Source: Corbicula japonica
Lineage: Eukaryota > Mollusca > Bivalvia > Venerida > Cyrenidae
Direction of reading: 5' to 3'
Length of the DNA stretch: 64,000 nt
NCBI GenBank assembly: GCA_038501625.1
Contig: JAZAYU010000013.1
Location: 5,642,001 to 5,706,000, forward strand
The number at the start of each line of letters is the position of its first letter. The stretch's first letter is position 1. The notes beneath the pieces were generated by a model. That model worked only from the letters and a program-made list of their open reading frames with translations, did not search any database and was not told the DNA's origin. The translations under genes were made by a program, and so were the position numbers. This document shows positions 21,874-33,860 of this stretch, in pieces.

Positions 21874-23447
21874 ATATTTACACACAAAATACTCTCATTA
21901 ATACAGAACTTATAAAAAAAATTCGTGATATTACGGCTTTTTCGAATGGCTGTTGGAGCAGCCACGTTGTGTGAATGACTCTTTTTCGCAGCTACACGTG
22001 GCAAAACGTGCGTGTTCGGCAACGTCACACGTCAAAACATTGTGAAACGTCCAATAAATTTTGAACGGTTCTCCTGTAGCCACGCATATTAAAGTAATAC
22101 GTCACACTGTTTACCATCAGAAAATATGATTCGTAAAATAAATAAGACCTTATCGTAGAGGACGAAGTTGAAGTGTAAATACATGGCGGTGGTACAATTA
22201 AGTTCGTTTTTGTGCGTTTCATCGGTGTATGAACTGTGTATAATGTTTACGCCTAATTTTAACATAAATACATAAATTCTACCGATGACACCCAGAAAAA
22301 CGAAATTCAATTTTTAAAAGTGCAACCTTCGCCAAACTTAGTCTGTATATCTCATAAACATATTATTATTGATTTAATAGTTAACATTTGCGGGGAATGA
22401 TTCCGCCGTCTGAGAAATGAAACGGAGTCACTAAATCCTAACTGGTCATTCCATTCTGCAAAACGTTATAAGGTTGTAACTAAAAGCCATTATGACCACC
22501 TGGTGAACATCTCAATGGCAAAAATAGTTTTTTTTAATATTTTAAAAGGAATTCTAAGACAAATATTTTAGAATTCAATTGTGCAACAAAATTTACTGTC
22601 TTTGTGTTGGCTCTTAAAGGAAGCATTAACTTACAAATATTAAAAAAATTAGCACATCTCTTAATAAAATTTGACAAAGTAGGTTAAAAATGACAAGACT
22701 ATGTTTTTATCACTGAAAAAGATAATATTTGCAGAACACTGATTTTCTAGAATTAGATTTTTTTCAAATTGAATTCTTTGTGTTCTTCTGATAGCCAGCC
22801 ACCAATAAAAAAGTTAATAATGAGAAAACAAAATTTAATTAAACACGAAGGCGAGCACTGTTTACAGGAAAACGAACACGATAATAGAACAGACTATCTC
22901 TATCATTTGAATCCGGTATACAAGTAACGTCATTACTATCATAAAGTTATACAGACGGTTTACTGGCAGACATGATAATAAACGTAGGATTGTATACTAG
23001 TTTGAAGGAGAGTGAGTGTTCAAACAATATATCGATATCTAACGAACTTTTGCAGCAGTTCAACAAAACAAAATAGACACAAACAAATCATAAACAATGA
23101 GAATTTATGTACAGTGTCATTAGATTTATAACAAGTGCTCATTATATTAAAGTATTACTCCTTTTCAAATAGGTTAAATTGAAAATAAAATTCTACAGAT
23201 GATATCAATAGAACTTTTTTTCAAATATATATTTTCAATATTTGTAGTTCATGAGGCAATGCGAAACAAATGTGAGGCCGCCAGCATTGTCAACATTGTG
23301 AGCATAAAAAAACAAGTTGCTTTCACGAAAATCAAAAGCAAAGTCAATCATTGTTCCGCCTTCAATCAATTTTGGTTAATAAACCACATTTTTTACACTC
23401 AAATACACATCTGTGAAAGGTTATAGAGCTCATCGGAGCATAGAGAA

Positions 23448-23545
23448 TAGGGCCCAAGATCACAAAGCTGAGATTGGAGGCCAGTCTCAAATCTCAAGCA
23501 TCTGATTGACTGGTCGCCATTTCAGCCAATCAGATGCTTGAGTAA
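23448..23545. mobile_element. foldback MITE, relative of 14,240-14,376
   Basis: Starts GGCCCAAGATCACAAAGCTGAG and contains CAGTCTCAAATCTCAAGCATCTGATTG facing GCCAATCAGATGCTTGAG. It interrupts the block that is continuous at about 6,290 in unit A. Confidence 0.6.
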
Positions 23546-23561
23546 GCTATTGTAGCTATTG

Positions 23562-24085
23562 ACTTTATGTACGGGGTGACTTTTTACGGCCGCCACACTG
23601 CAATAATAGCGCTACTGTTAATTTTAAATTGATATTTTTCCTTCATGGGAGCGAACCATTACGCGAGGACCCCCCGCCACCCCCCAAAAATGTTGATCGG
23701 ATAACCCCGTTAAATGTTATCATTTTCTAATAACAGTACTTACTATATGTACGGGGAAACTTTTAAAGGTCAGCACACTTCACCAATAGCATTTCGTAAA
23801 CTTCAAACATTGCCTCTACTGGGGAGCGAAGCCGTAGGACGACAGCAATGCAACGCCAATTATGCAATCTATGGAGCTTACCGGTACGACCTTCAAAACG
23901 AAAGGTTGATCGGATAACCCCGATAAACGTAAGCATCACTACATGACACCGAAAACCGTCTATTTACTGATAACAGTACTGACTATATTTACGGGGAGAC
24001 TGTTTACGGCCGCCATATTGCACAAATAGCGCTAATGTGAATTTAAAGTGATATTGCTCCTACTGGGGAGCGAATCCGTAAGTAC
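23562..24085. repeat. tandem SINE-like copies (unit B)
   Basis: Two to three head-to-tail copies, period about 240 bp, of the family defined at 37,318-37,553. Landmarks GGAGCGAA(G/T)CCGTA, CGGATAACCCCG and CGGGGAGACT / CGGCCGCCA each recur. Confidence 0.65.
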
Positions 24086-24842
24086 AGTCTCATTTTTGAC
24101 AGTGTCATACATGGTTTGCAGTTTTAGCCACTTCAATTGATAATCTTCAAAACGAAAGTTAAGCAACTATCAGAAACCGTATTAAATGTAAAACTCCCTG
24201 TTCAGGAGGATATATTAGGTGAGTGTCATGAAGTCTTGATAGCCGGAACACGCAATCGTTATACATATTACAAATAAATTACTAGTTTGCCATATAAAAC
24301 ATATTTAAATAATATTTATAGCATACATGAACTTTACTTTAGTTGTAAAAATGTCTTCATTTTTTCTCCTCAAAAGTTTGCACAAACGCAGGAACAACAG
24401 TTGCGCACTGAAACAATCGAAACAGACACGACAATATGGAAAATATTGCTGAAAATTTATTAAATACAAATGAAAAATGAGATTTGACAGTAAATGATTC
24501 TTGTCATTTAAAAAAAGTTAAATTTTATAGGATTATAATGTTTGGATGTTCTTTTGGTAAACACCTTATGTTTATCACCACACGTATATGCTTAAACACA
24601 TCTAAATACTAAAGCAATCTAACATAATACTGGCAACATTCGAATAAAGTTTATCAATTTTATGTTTGTATCAATGAACATTAGAAAAAAAATTCATGCG
24701 ATGGTAAACTTTAAAGCAACCAAAGCTGTCAGAAAAACTAATATAAATTTTACCCATATACCCGGTATTTTCTATCACTTTTATGGCTGTGTTGGGACCG
24801 TGTTTTCTGGGTGTGGCTTTTTCTAATTCCTGTATGCATTTT

Positions 24843-25091
24843 TCATTTAAATAAAAAGAAAAACGACGAATAAATCAGTAATTCAACCCTATCCAAATAC
24901 ATTTCGTTCAAACTAGCCACGTTTCGAATTCGAATGTAATCGCCCAGGCACACTGCAAATACTTTGTCCACAGTCCCTCTGGACTCTACTGTTTCTTTGA
25001 CGGCAAACTCGTTGTTTCCAAGGGTGACGTTTGTCGATAAAATTCTGATCTCTCCGAAACCAATTTCAACTTCTTCTTTGGGCAAATGTAC
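24843..25091 (-). pseudogene. pseudogene B exon 3 remnant
   Basis: 82 residues, open. The hydrophobic tail differs (IYSSFFFLF) and ends in LFK, one residue longer than in A and C, because the usual TGA is replaced. AATAAA is changed to AATGAA. Confidence 0.75.
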
Positions 25092-25433
25092 CTTTAACGC
25101 AAAAAGATAAATGTTATATTACACTGGCAAACATGTTGCACAATACTGGAGCCCGGCATAACCACGATCGCTCTTTTCCTGAATAACTGTAAATGAAGAA
25201 AAAAGAATAAATACATTTTTGTAAGATTACATAAATTATCCTACTATTGTCTTGAAATGCTATTTGTTAACATTGACAGATGCCCGAGAAATGCTAACTA
25301 TGTAGATGCAACTCATGGAAAACTGTAAAAAGATAGAACACTTTGCTTTATGTAGTAAAATCTTAAAACACACTAATACAACAAAGAAAATAATCCACAA
25401 ACGTTTAAGTGTATTCTATGAATCAGCTTTCTG

Positions 25434-25512
25434 AAGGTTATAAAACTGAGATTAGAAACCAGTATCAAATCTTATATTTGATACTGGTTTCCATTCTCAG
25501 TTTTATAACTTT
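25434..25512. repeat. near-perfect 79-bp palindrome
   Basis: Arms 25,434-25,471 and 25,475-25,512 (GGTTATAAAACTGAG...AACCAGTATCAAAT) pair with only two or three mismatches. The same position in unit C (50,284-50,385) has a related but much less symmetric MITE, and unit A has none. Confidence 0.7.
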
Positions 25513-26449
25513 GAAACCTGATTTCTTGCCACCATCAAGCAAGTTTTTGAGGCTCATTTAAGATTGTAATGCTCAATCAAATTGTATTTGAAAACCATGC
25601 AATAGTTTATTACATTTCTCTTTCAGGTGTTGCAGTATACAGATATCGTTACTTAATGAATTTACAACTACTCACGAAAACATAGATCATAATAGTTGTC
25701 CACTATTACTGTAGGACTGTAATTTCTTAGTCAACAACTAATGTTAACTTTACATCTAAAAGTAATATAGTGATTTAATAAAATAAAATAATGTCAATAA
25801 ACATGATAGTAAATTCCAATTTAATCTCAAAATTGATGTAAGCATTGTTTTGGAATTGTTTTTATTCAAAATAAGAAAACATGATTGTTCATAAATTGAA
25901 TCTAAGCAACGTACATTTTTTCATTGCATTTACTTATTTATTAGTCTTATCTTCCCCACTAATGAGACCGTTATATAAACTGTGTTATTCAAAACAAGCG
26001 ATGGTAAATAAGTATTTTGTTGTTTTATTTACATTTAACGTCTATGCAACCATAATTGTTAACTGATTTCTGTTTACAATACAATGAACGAAATTCATTC
26101 AACTGATCCGTGAAACATTGCTAATTAGCCTCAAAAGGCCAAACAAAATCAAATTTTAGTACATGTAGGTTCAGTACTTGATGCTTGTCTAAATAATGCT
26201 GTAGCCAATGACAATAGAATCCCTTTTGGATGATTTGGAAAAGGAACTCAACGATATTGATTGATACGACGTTCGGCATTTCAAGGATAATGAATAATCT
26301 TATTACTCTTCTTAAGTGGATTACTTTTTACATTAGAACGTTCATTAGCAATAAAAAAGTTCATATTATATCAATTCTTCAAAAGTCGTATAAGGCAAGA
26401 AATGTTAAGAATATGGCGTGTGTAGCCACAAGTCCAAGGTTTGACTTAC

Positions 26450-27041
26450 CTGTGAACAGAAGAATAGTTTTGATAGTTTGTTTAACGTTGAATTTTTATA
26501 AATTTTTGGATAATTTTTAGTAATCATCTCGTACTTTTTCGGTCTTGCCATTTCCTCTTTCTCGGTAATATTGGTGAAGGGTACTTTTTGAAGCTTTTGA
26601 ATACTGTCTTGTATGTATCCGCTGTATTTATCAAATGAAGCATTGAATACATACTTTGTAGTGTTAATCATAATTATCCATTGTTGGTCTATACATGAAC
26701 TCAATTCTGAAACGACGTTTTCGAGATTAGTCCATCTTCTGTTTCATAAGAGCTGCACTATAACAGATTTTATTGTCATCTTCAGTTTCGTTTATTTCAT
26801 AGTAAACTACACTCGTATACGGAGGATTAGTAGGGCAAGGTACCTTCAACCATGATTCTGGGTTACGACGTTCCAAAATATTAAGATGCTGTAATGTTTC
26901 AATGGTCAGGTTATTTTCTTTGAAAGGGATAAGTCGTATCTGAATAAGGTAATCGTAAACTTTCCACAGGCTGACGTAGTACTTACATCCCTCTGGTATA
27001 TTTGTCATTCCCTCTGGACACAAAACGCGCAGGCAGGTGCT
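26450..27041 (-). pseudogene. pseudogene B exon 2 remnant
   Basis: 592 bp against 594 in A and C. The 2-bp loss lies between the YYEINETE and RRWTNLEN stretches. Both halves are otherwise clearly homologous, ending LFFCSQ at the donor. Confidence 0.85.
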
Positions 27042-28239
27042 CTGAAAATAGTAAATGAAACTCAATCAAGCTTTGTTGACGCTGAGCATTAGATTGACGC
27101 ACAAGTATATTCTAAAGCCGAAGCTTCAGTGAAATTAGACTACAACTTACGATGATATTTTTAAATGCGTACAAACAAAAATTTTCAATTTGGTAATTTC
27201 TGGCTCTTTGTTTATTTTTTCGATTATCAAAATATTGTCACTACATCATCGTGTACTAGTCTTCAGTGATATCTGAATGCGTACGCGAAACTCAAATTTA
27301 CCAGCGCAACAGCTAGCAAATTCGTATGTCTGTTAGACAGTAAGAATTTTCAATTTATTAAAAACGTGAAAAAAGTAGTAAACATTAAAACATTGGCGAG
27401 GTTGCTAGTGAAACATTTTATATTGACATTTTAAATGCAAATTTCTGCTTATTTAAGGCATTGGTCTGTTCGTCAAAAACGAATATTATTATATGAAAAA
27501 AATGTCGATTTCTCTCTTTATAATTGCGAGTTTTTTTTCAAGGACATTAGATATTGTTCTCAGTATCATTTCACTCATGTTTGCATTTGAATTGTTGTTT
27601 TGTGTTGCATCGTCTAACTATTTTTTATTAAATGTTCTTACTTGTCTAAGCATATGTAATTTAAACATATATTAATAACATTGGTTTGTGAAAAGTTTTA
27701 TTGAGCTGCATTGTGCCAATTGAGAGATTTAGATTTTTTGTTGTCTTTTTTATCTATGAAATAGCAATTACAGAGCAATGTTTTGCACTGGTGTCTCAGC
27801 ATTTCCAGTTCAGTTAAACCTTCAGATAAAGATTACATGTAATACGAGAGATTTATATTGTGTGTTGATAGGGCTCTTTCCTCTTGGGCACGGTATGGAC
27901 AATGTGCCGCGAGTAGCTGATGTCGATCATTGAAATTACGTTATAAAACTGAGCAGACATTTTGTTCATTATGCATTTCACTTAAAAATAAACAATTTAG
28001 GTCAAAATGTACAACCAAATCATTATAAAGATGAACAAGAAATATCTTTAAAAAAGATAAACGGCGTTGATGGAAAAGACTTTTTTTTAGATGTAAGAAA
28101 GAAAGAAAAAAAGAGCAGCGAAGCAGACACAGTACAGTAATTTTATTTTACTTGTTATAGCTGTTGACGAACAAAGAATGCCTTGTATGTGGCGTCCTTT
28201 TTAAAACTGATTATTGTAATACCATGCTCTCTTTTCCTC

Positions 28240-28570
28240 TCATTGAGGGCAAGTGTGAGGTTGGTGCACCCTAGAACCTGGTTTAAACCCCCAGTGGCTA
28301 TTTGTTTTGCCACTGACCGTTACAAGGCGGTATCCCCAAAGGTTTTGCTTCTTCGTTAATTGTTTGTGGCGCCCTATTTGAATTGACATAATTATAAAAA
28401 TGCTCTCTCTATCTTCCTCTCTTCTTTTTCGCTGCGTGGGGAGGCTGTGTTTTGTGAGTGTGGCGATTCCTGATATGCATATATTACCTTTCTCTACGTT
28501 TTGGCTGTGTGGGGATGCTGTGTCTTCTTGATGTGGCCATTCCTGCTATGCATATTTCAATCTTTTCTTA
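28240..28570 (+). mobile_element. Penelope-like element 3' tail
   Basis: GGGCAAGTGTGAGGTTGGTG, CCTAGAACCTGGTTTAAACC, CACTGACCGTTACAAGGCGG and a TTAATTGTTTGTGGCG block, ending in CTCT-rich sequence and TATGCATATATTACC. It lies within the extra DNA of pseudogene B intron 1. Confidence 0.65.
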
Positions 28571-28854
28571 GTTTGGCCTATGGATGAAGCGATATAGTCA
28601 TGGAAAATCCATTAATTTATTGAAAGTGTCTGTCCAAAAACAATTTTGAAGCTGTTGAAACAATTTTGTCTGGTGATAATACGTCGATTAAAGAAGCAAT
28701 GTCTTACATAAGTCTTGATCTACATTTATTCAGTTTCAAAAAAATACTTCTTGTAGAGTAAGAACTCAAGATGAATAAATGTCCTTGAAACATAATAAAT
28801 ATAAAATAACTTCTAACAAGAGCAAAACCAACATTAAGGTTAATTAAATTGTAA

Positions 28855-28937
28855 AAAAGTGTCCCTCCCGAGTATTGAACCCGGGGGCTCCGCTTATAAG
28901 GCGGTGGTAGCCACAACACCACACGCATTGTGTGTTT
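28855..28937 (-). repeat. tRNA-like sequence
   Basis: On the minus strand: GTGGTGTTGTGGCTACCACC (D-arm/A-box-like), a CCGC-CTTATAA-GCGG stem-loop like an anticodon arm, and CCCGGGTTCAATACTCGGG (T-arm/B-box-like). A matching acceptor stem is not convincing, so this is more likely a tRNA-derived repeat or tRNA pseudogene than a working tRNA. Confidence 0.4.
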
Positions 28938-29384
28938 CTCGACAAAGTATCAAAGGAACTAGAAAGGAACCAGTAAGAACCAGAAATTTCTGCACTTCTC
29001 TGGAGTTTAACAATGTGTTTTGTACGCAAGTATTTATCTGACACCAATAAATATTCCATATAAAATCGTATTTAAGCCATTAATTGACTTGACTGGTTAA
29101 TTATACCGTAAATATGTTTTTCTCCGATACAATTATCGCTTTTACAAACGGAAATACCCGGACATGTAACACATACGCACAGTAAAAAAATCGTTTCTGT
29201 AAACAACACCCGCTTACAACAAATCGAAAAAAATTGATTTTTCCAGCTGAAAAATAAGTTTTATTTACAACATTTTCATTGAACTTAAAACAAGGTCAAA
29301 AATGAGCGTAGACAGCTAACGCCGAATAAAGCCGAAAAAACCCGAATTATTTTCATCCTTACTTAATAAAAAAAAGTAAAATAT

Positions 29385-30365
29385 GCATATCAGGAATCGC
29401 CACACTCACAAAACACAGCCCCCCCCTCCCCCCCCCCCCCCCCGTTACGCAGCGAAAAAGAAGACAGGTTAAGGTTAAGAGAGCATATTGTTATATACCA
29501 CATAAGAAGCTAATAGCATAGAATTGCAAAGCCAATGGGCGAGTACTCGATGATCTTACCGAGACCAGAGTACCTAGAGTCAAATTAGCAAGAACACGAT
29601 GACTGGAATAGAAGAAAAAAATCGAGTTTCTAGGTTCCTTAAAGAAAAGATTTCCCTATAAACCTTCATAAACTCTATAACCCCTGACACCGTCGTGCAA
29701 CCAAAAAGGTAAGCGTAGTGATCAACTGTAGATTGGTTAATCACCATTCCTGCAGAGCGATGTAGAATATCATGTTGGTATACTTTCTTTTTGAATTTAC
29801 AGATGGTTTTTACGAATAAGTAGTGGAAAATAATATTGTCCTTTTTAAGTTTATAAATTAAATCTTGCAAAACCATTTCCTTAATTTATGATACCGATAA
29901 CCGTGTTTTAAAAGTTTTTCTGTAATGCAAAGATTTCTTTCATTGAAATCGTAAACATCATTGCAAGCTCTAAAAAAATGAACAAGCGGTGAAATATAAA
30001 CCCCGTAAGATGTTGCACGAGGAACATTGCGGTTATTAATATTTTCAACAAATCATCATGGTACCTTGAGGCTTTGTTAAAGGCTATAATAATGGCATCT
30101 TGTTGTTCGGTAGAAAGAGGTTTCATAAAATCTCTTTCATAACAGTATAAAAACAGATCAGCAACAAGGGGTGCACAATTAGTATCCATTGGAACGCCTA
30201 TTGCTTGTTTATAAATATCACATATATATTATCCAATAAAAATGTGAGCGCCTCGATAAATTCTTGACAGGTCCATAAAGTATAATTATCATAAGAACCA
30301 TGTGTAAAAAAAGCCATATGTTCATAACAAGCGATAAAGGTTTTATTTTCTCTAGCAAACGTTGT
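29385..30365 (-). mobile_element. Penelope-like reverse transcriptase copy in pseudogene B intron 1
   Basis: Minus-strand fragments match the longer copy at 60,860-63,430: FARENKTFIACYEHMAF and GSYDNYTLWTCQEF (30,380-30,198), DTNCAPLVADLFLYCYERDF with RYHDDLL (30,189-29,908), and a C-terminal KKKVYQHDILHRSAGMVIN region (29,876-29,580), then the shared tail. The catalytic RYLDD is changed to RYHDD, and stops break the frame. Normal intron sequence (AAATAAACACATTTTC) resumes at about 30,365. Confidence 0.75.
29419..29444. repeat. poly-C tract
   Basis: Almost pure C run of about 25 bp, within the tail of the Penelope-like copy where the other copies have a CT-rich or GA-rich stretch. Confidence 0.9.
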
Positions 30366-30553
30366 TTCAAATAAACACATTTTCTTTAAGCGTGTTGAAG
30401 TTTAGCTTGATGGCTTTATATCACAGAAAGAAAATAAAGGAAATTTACGATAAAAACTCTTTATCTGTTTATAATAAGGATGTTTGGTCAGACATTTTGC
30501 AGACCGTGAGTTGTATTTTTCATGATTTTAATCAAAAAGATTATCAATAATAC

Positions 30554-31494
30554 CGGTTGATGTGATATCATTGTGTAGGAACAGTCATTTTGCAGGTGCA
30601 CTTTTCTTGACATCTCGACAACAGTACTGTTGAAGAGAACTGTGAAGCTGGGAAGCGCATTAACGTTGATTACATCAGGCTGGCAAAAAGTTTCTGTTGT
30701 AGGAAAACCCAAACAAACTGCACAGAACACGTTTTTAAACATAAGCTTTGGTTTGTCGATCCGAAATGGAGCATTTAAGCTCTTGCATAAATGGTGCCAC
30801 TGAATGGATTCTGTACAATTTTGAATTAAATCTGATTCCTTTATAGTATTATGGCATCGACGACTTGTTCAAGTTTCACCCGTTGGTAAAGCAAAATACT
30901 TAAGTGCAGAATCATTTTTGCCACCTGCCACAGTTAATGACAATTGAGACCCGAAAAAATTCCAGGCGTTGTAATTAGCCACCCCACTGCACAGGGCACA
31001 TTTTGAATTTACATAAATCCAACCTGTTTTTATTGAAGAAACAGGCTCGAATAATATATCACCATTTTCATCATGCATACAACTGATGCATACAACTGAT
31101 TTCTGCTATTTGTTCTGCGCTATCTTTTCCATTTTCTATAATGCGGTCAAAATTACACGAATTCGCCATGTAATAACTATACCCTGTTAATCCAGCTTGT
31201 AGGGTGTTTGAACCCAGAACCCAGAACAGTATTGTAACAACCAACGATAACATTTTCAATCAGTTTATAGGTGTCTAACTCATCATAACAACAGTCCCGT
31301 CGTAATCCACATTCGGGGTCGCATCCACAAGATACACAACATGAGTTGTCTATGCTGGTTAGATTCCTCTGAGGCTTCCTACCACAAAATTCATTATACG
31401 GACAATAATCGCTTATTTGTTCCGGAATTTCGATTATTTCAAACAAACTGACGGCAAAATGCATGCACAAGACGAGATAAATTCTACGAACCAT
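30554..31494 (-). pseudogene. pseudogene B exon 1 remnant
   Basis: Signal peptide and SMB-like cysteines (CCVSCGCDPECGLRRDCC) are intact up to about 31,230. After that the two duplications shift the frame, and the stop at 30,869 ends it. An upstream in-frame extension to 31,635 exists, but the ATG at 31,494 aligns with those of A and C. Confidence 0.85.
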
Positions 31495-32379
31495 GTTTGT
31501 GTAGAATTGTTGAACTTCATCTACTAAGCGCAAGTATTGGGTTCCAAAGGAAGCCGATACGCGTATGTCTGACGAAGCACAAATTGTGATTTGCGTTAGG
31601 AGCGTTTGTACTTTTAAACTTTCCTCCGCATCCAATCAGCAAACACATTGAGAAAAAAAAACACCCACCGAAAATCAAAAAAGAACGAAGCGATAAAGAT
31701 GGGCTTGCTTATTAAATTGCGGTTGTGTTGAGATAATTAACATCGAGTAAAATCATCGTAAAAAAATCGTACTATACCACACTGTTGTCATATTTCAGTA
31801 AAGGAAAAAATTCATCCTTGACTATCGATCGCTCTCGCATTATGTACAGGCACGTTATCTCCATTTTACACGAGAAAATGTAGGCAATAAAAGAGAAAGT
31901 TGGATATGAGGAATAGTATCAGAAAACACAGCCTCTCTAAACAGCCAACGACATAAATTGATCATATTCAAATAACACACAACAAACAATTAACGAAAAA
32001 AGAAACGGTCAAAACTATTTTTCACTAGGGAGTGGGTTTAACCAGGCCTCAATTTCACGACCAGTGTAATGCTCAAACTTAATTATCAACTCAACATTTT
32101 CTTCAAATTCTGATTAATATTTCTGAGTTAATGTTAATTATTTTCTTGGAATACAGTTATACTGTATTAAAATGAAATAATATCCTCCGTATATCATGAA
32201 ATATTCACAATAACACAATAACACAGTCTTGCTGAGGTATTTTATGAAAATACTACTCAAAATAGTGAACTATGCATATCTGGAATGGACGCATCCAGAA
32301 AACAAAGCCGCCTCCAGAAGAAAAGAGTGCACGGGTTATAAAACTTTCAAATAACATTGCCAAATTCTTTAGGTCAAGG

Positions 32380-33290
32380 TCATTTGTTGGGGTTATGACC
32401 CTTTTTTGTACTTGGATTTTGACAGGAAAACTTAACGTTGACAATAACTTTTCATGTCTCAATATTTCCTAACTATTAGATGGGGACCCGCGCAAGTGCG
32501 GATTTTGAAAATTTACCGACTAACATGTCTGTGGGGAAATGCAGAAGAAACCCCAATATAATTAGACCATCATATCACACACATACACATCATAGCACTT
32601 TTAAAAACAAACAAACAAACAGATAATGTAAATAAGTGGTTTTAAACGTCAACATTGAAACAACCCTCCAAAACGAACCATTATGTATTTATCAAACTTT
32701 TAAATTGTATTGGTTATGATAACAAGTTCAATAACATAATGCCAACTTTTTTAGGTTTTGGTCACATTTGATGGAGTTATGCCCCTTTTTGTATTTGTTT
32801 TTTTACAAACTTAACATTGACTATGACATTACTTTTTCTTAATATATCTTCATCATACTTTCAAATTATATTGCTTTTGACAACATGCCTGTGATGATTG
32901 CAAAATTCTTTAGGTCAATATAACTGTTGTCTCTTTTAAACCCCAAAGGGCCCCACTGACCGTTCCAAGGCGGTAACCCCAAAGGTTCACTATGTCGTTA
33001 ATTATTTTGGCGTCTTATTAGAATTAACATTCTTGCAACAACATGCTTTCTTTTCCTCTCTTTCTTTTTTCGCTGCGTGGGGAGGCTGTGTTTTGTGAGT
33101 CTTGCGATTCTTGATATGCATACTCAAATTTTTTGTATTTAGATTTCGACACGAAAAAATCTAACTTGCCATTTCTTAATATTTCTTTATCAAACTTTCA
33201 AATATATTGATCATGACAACACGCTCGTGATGATGCCAAGTTCTTTAGGTCAAGATGAAGAAATGCCCCTTTAGTACTTGCATTTTTATT
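32380..33290. repeat. several copies of the TTTGACACGAAAACTTAACG-type repeat
   Basis: Three or four degenerate copies with period roughly 250-350 bp of the block also seen at 14,560 and 57,470. Shared landmarks are GGTCA..GTCA..TTTG.TGGAGTTATG and ATTTCTTAATAT. Non-coding; one copy is interrupted by the Penelope tail above. Confidence 0.5.
32945..33130 (+). mobile_element. Penelope-like element 3' tail fragment
   Basis: CCACTGACCGTTCCAAGGCG, GGTAACCCCAAAGGTTC, then CGCTGCGTGGGGAGGCTGTG and GATATGCATA. No RT sequence. Confidence 0.6.
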
Positions 33291-33559
33291 CCGACAAGGT
33301 ACTGATCATATTGTTACCAGCTAATTGAAGACCATAGTGTCGATGGTCATAAATTGCATGACAAACGGCTTAAGTCAAGCTGATTTTGTGTATTCAAAGA
33401 TAATTATATGAGATTTGTTTTCACACATCTTAATCATTTAATCAATCATTTGTCTCCAATCAAATAGCCAAAGAAGGCAAAAGGAAAATTCTAATATTAT
33501 ATAGTAATCTATACGATCGGTACACGTTACACTTTGAATAAAGATTTTTGCAAGTGAAA

Positions 33560-33860
33560 TACATTTAGATGTAGCTGGTGAATATTCAATATGAAATATT
33601 GCTATGTGATCATGTATTTTAATGTCTAATGTTTATGCGTTCAAATATATGCGTGGCGGTGGTGCTAAATTTCCATCTTTGTGTTTCAATACTGTGCACT
33701 CTTTATGAATTGAGTAAAGTATATTTACATGTAGCTGGGGATCATTTAATATGAAATATTGCTACGCGAGCATGTATTTTTTTGCGTGGCGGTGCAAAAT
33801 GTTCCAATCATTATGTTGGAATAAAGTTGTGTGTAACAAATGTCCAATCTTTATTTCATT
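33560..33860. repeat. two-copy tandem repeat, period about 155 bp
   Basis: ATGTAGCTGGTGAATATTCA with ATGAAATATTGCTATG at about 33,570 is echoed by ATGTAGCTGGGGATCATTTA with ATGAAATATTGCTACG at about 33,730. Each is followed by GCGTGGCGGTG. Confidence 0.7.

Larger units (their letters stand above)
24843..31494 (-). pseudogene. pseudogene B: broken copy of the SMB/Methuselah-type ectodomain gene
   Basis: Same three exons as A and C: 31,494-30,554, 27,041-26,450 and 25,091-24,843, with splice sites preserved (CCG|GTATTA donor, TTTTCAG|AGC acceptor, CAG|GTAAGT donor). Exon 1 is disabled by a 7-bp tandem duplication (CCAGAAC, 31,214-31,227), a 13-bp tandem duplication (GCATACAACTGAT, 31,075-31,100) and a nonsense codon in place of a tryptophan (30,871-30,869). 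Exon 2 has lost 2 bp near 26,772 and has a second nonsense codon (26,746-26,744). Exon 3 stays open but has CLGDY for CLDDY and loses the original stop. Intron 1 carries a Penelope-like insertion. A non-functional remnant, kept in the reading direction of its neighbours. Confidence 0.85.
20768..32700 (-). repeat. segmental duplication unit B (contains pseudogene B)
   Basis: Collinear with units A and C. It has two partial copies of the 5' block (20,768-21,640 and 22,480-22,900). It carries its own insertions: a MITE at 23,448, a Penelope-like copy in intron 1, and a palindrome at 25,434. Exon-1 starts are 18.9 kb (A to B) and 25.2 kb (B to C) apart. Confidence 0.8.

Noticed and set aside
31494..31635. 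Upstream in-frame extension of pseudogene B exon 1
   Set aside because: The ATG at 31,494 aligns with the starts of A and C. The extension translates the conserved 5' UTR and promoter block.
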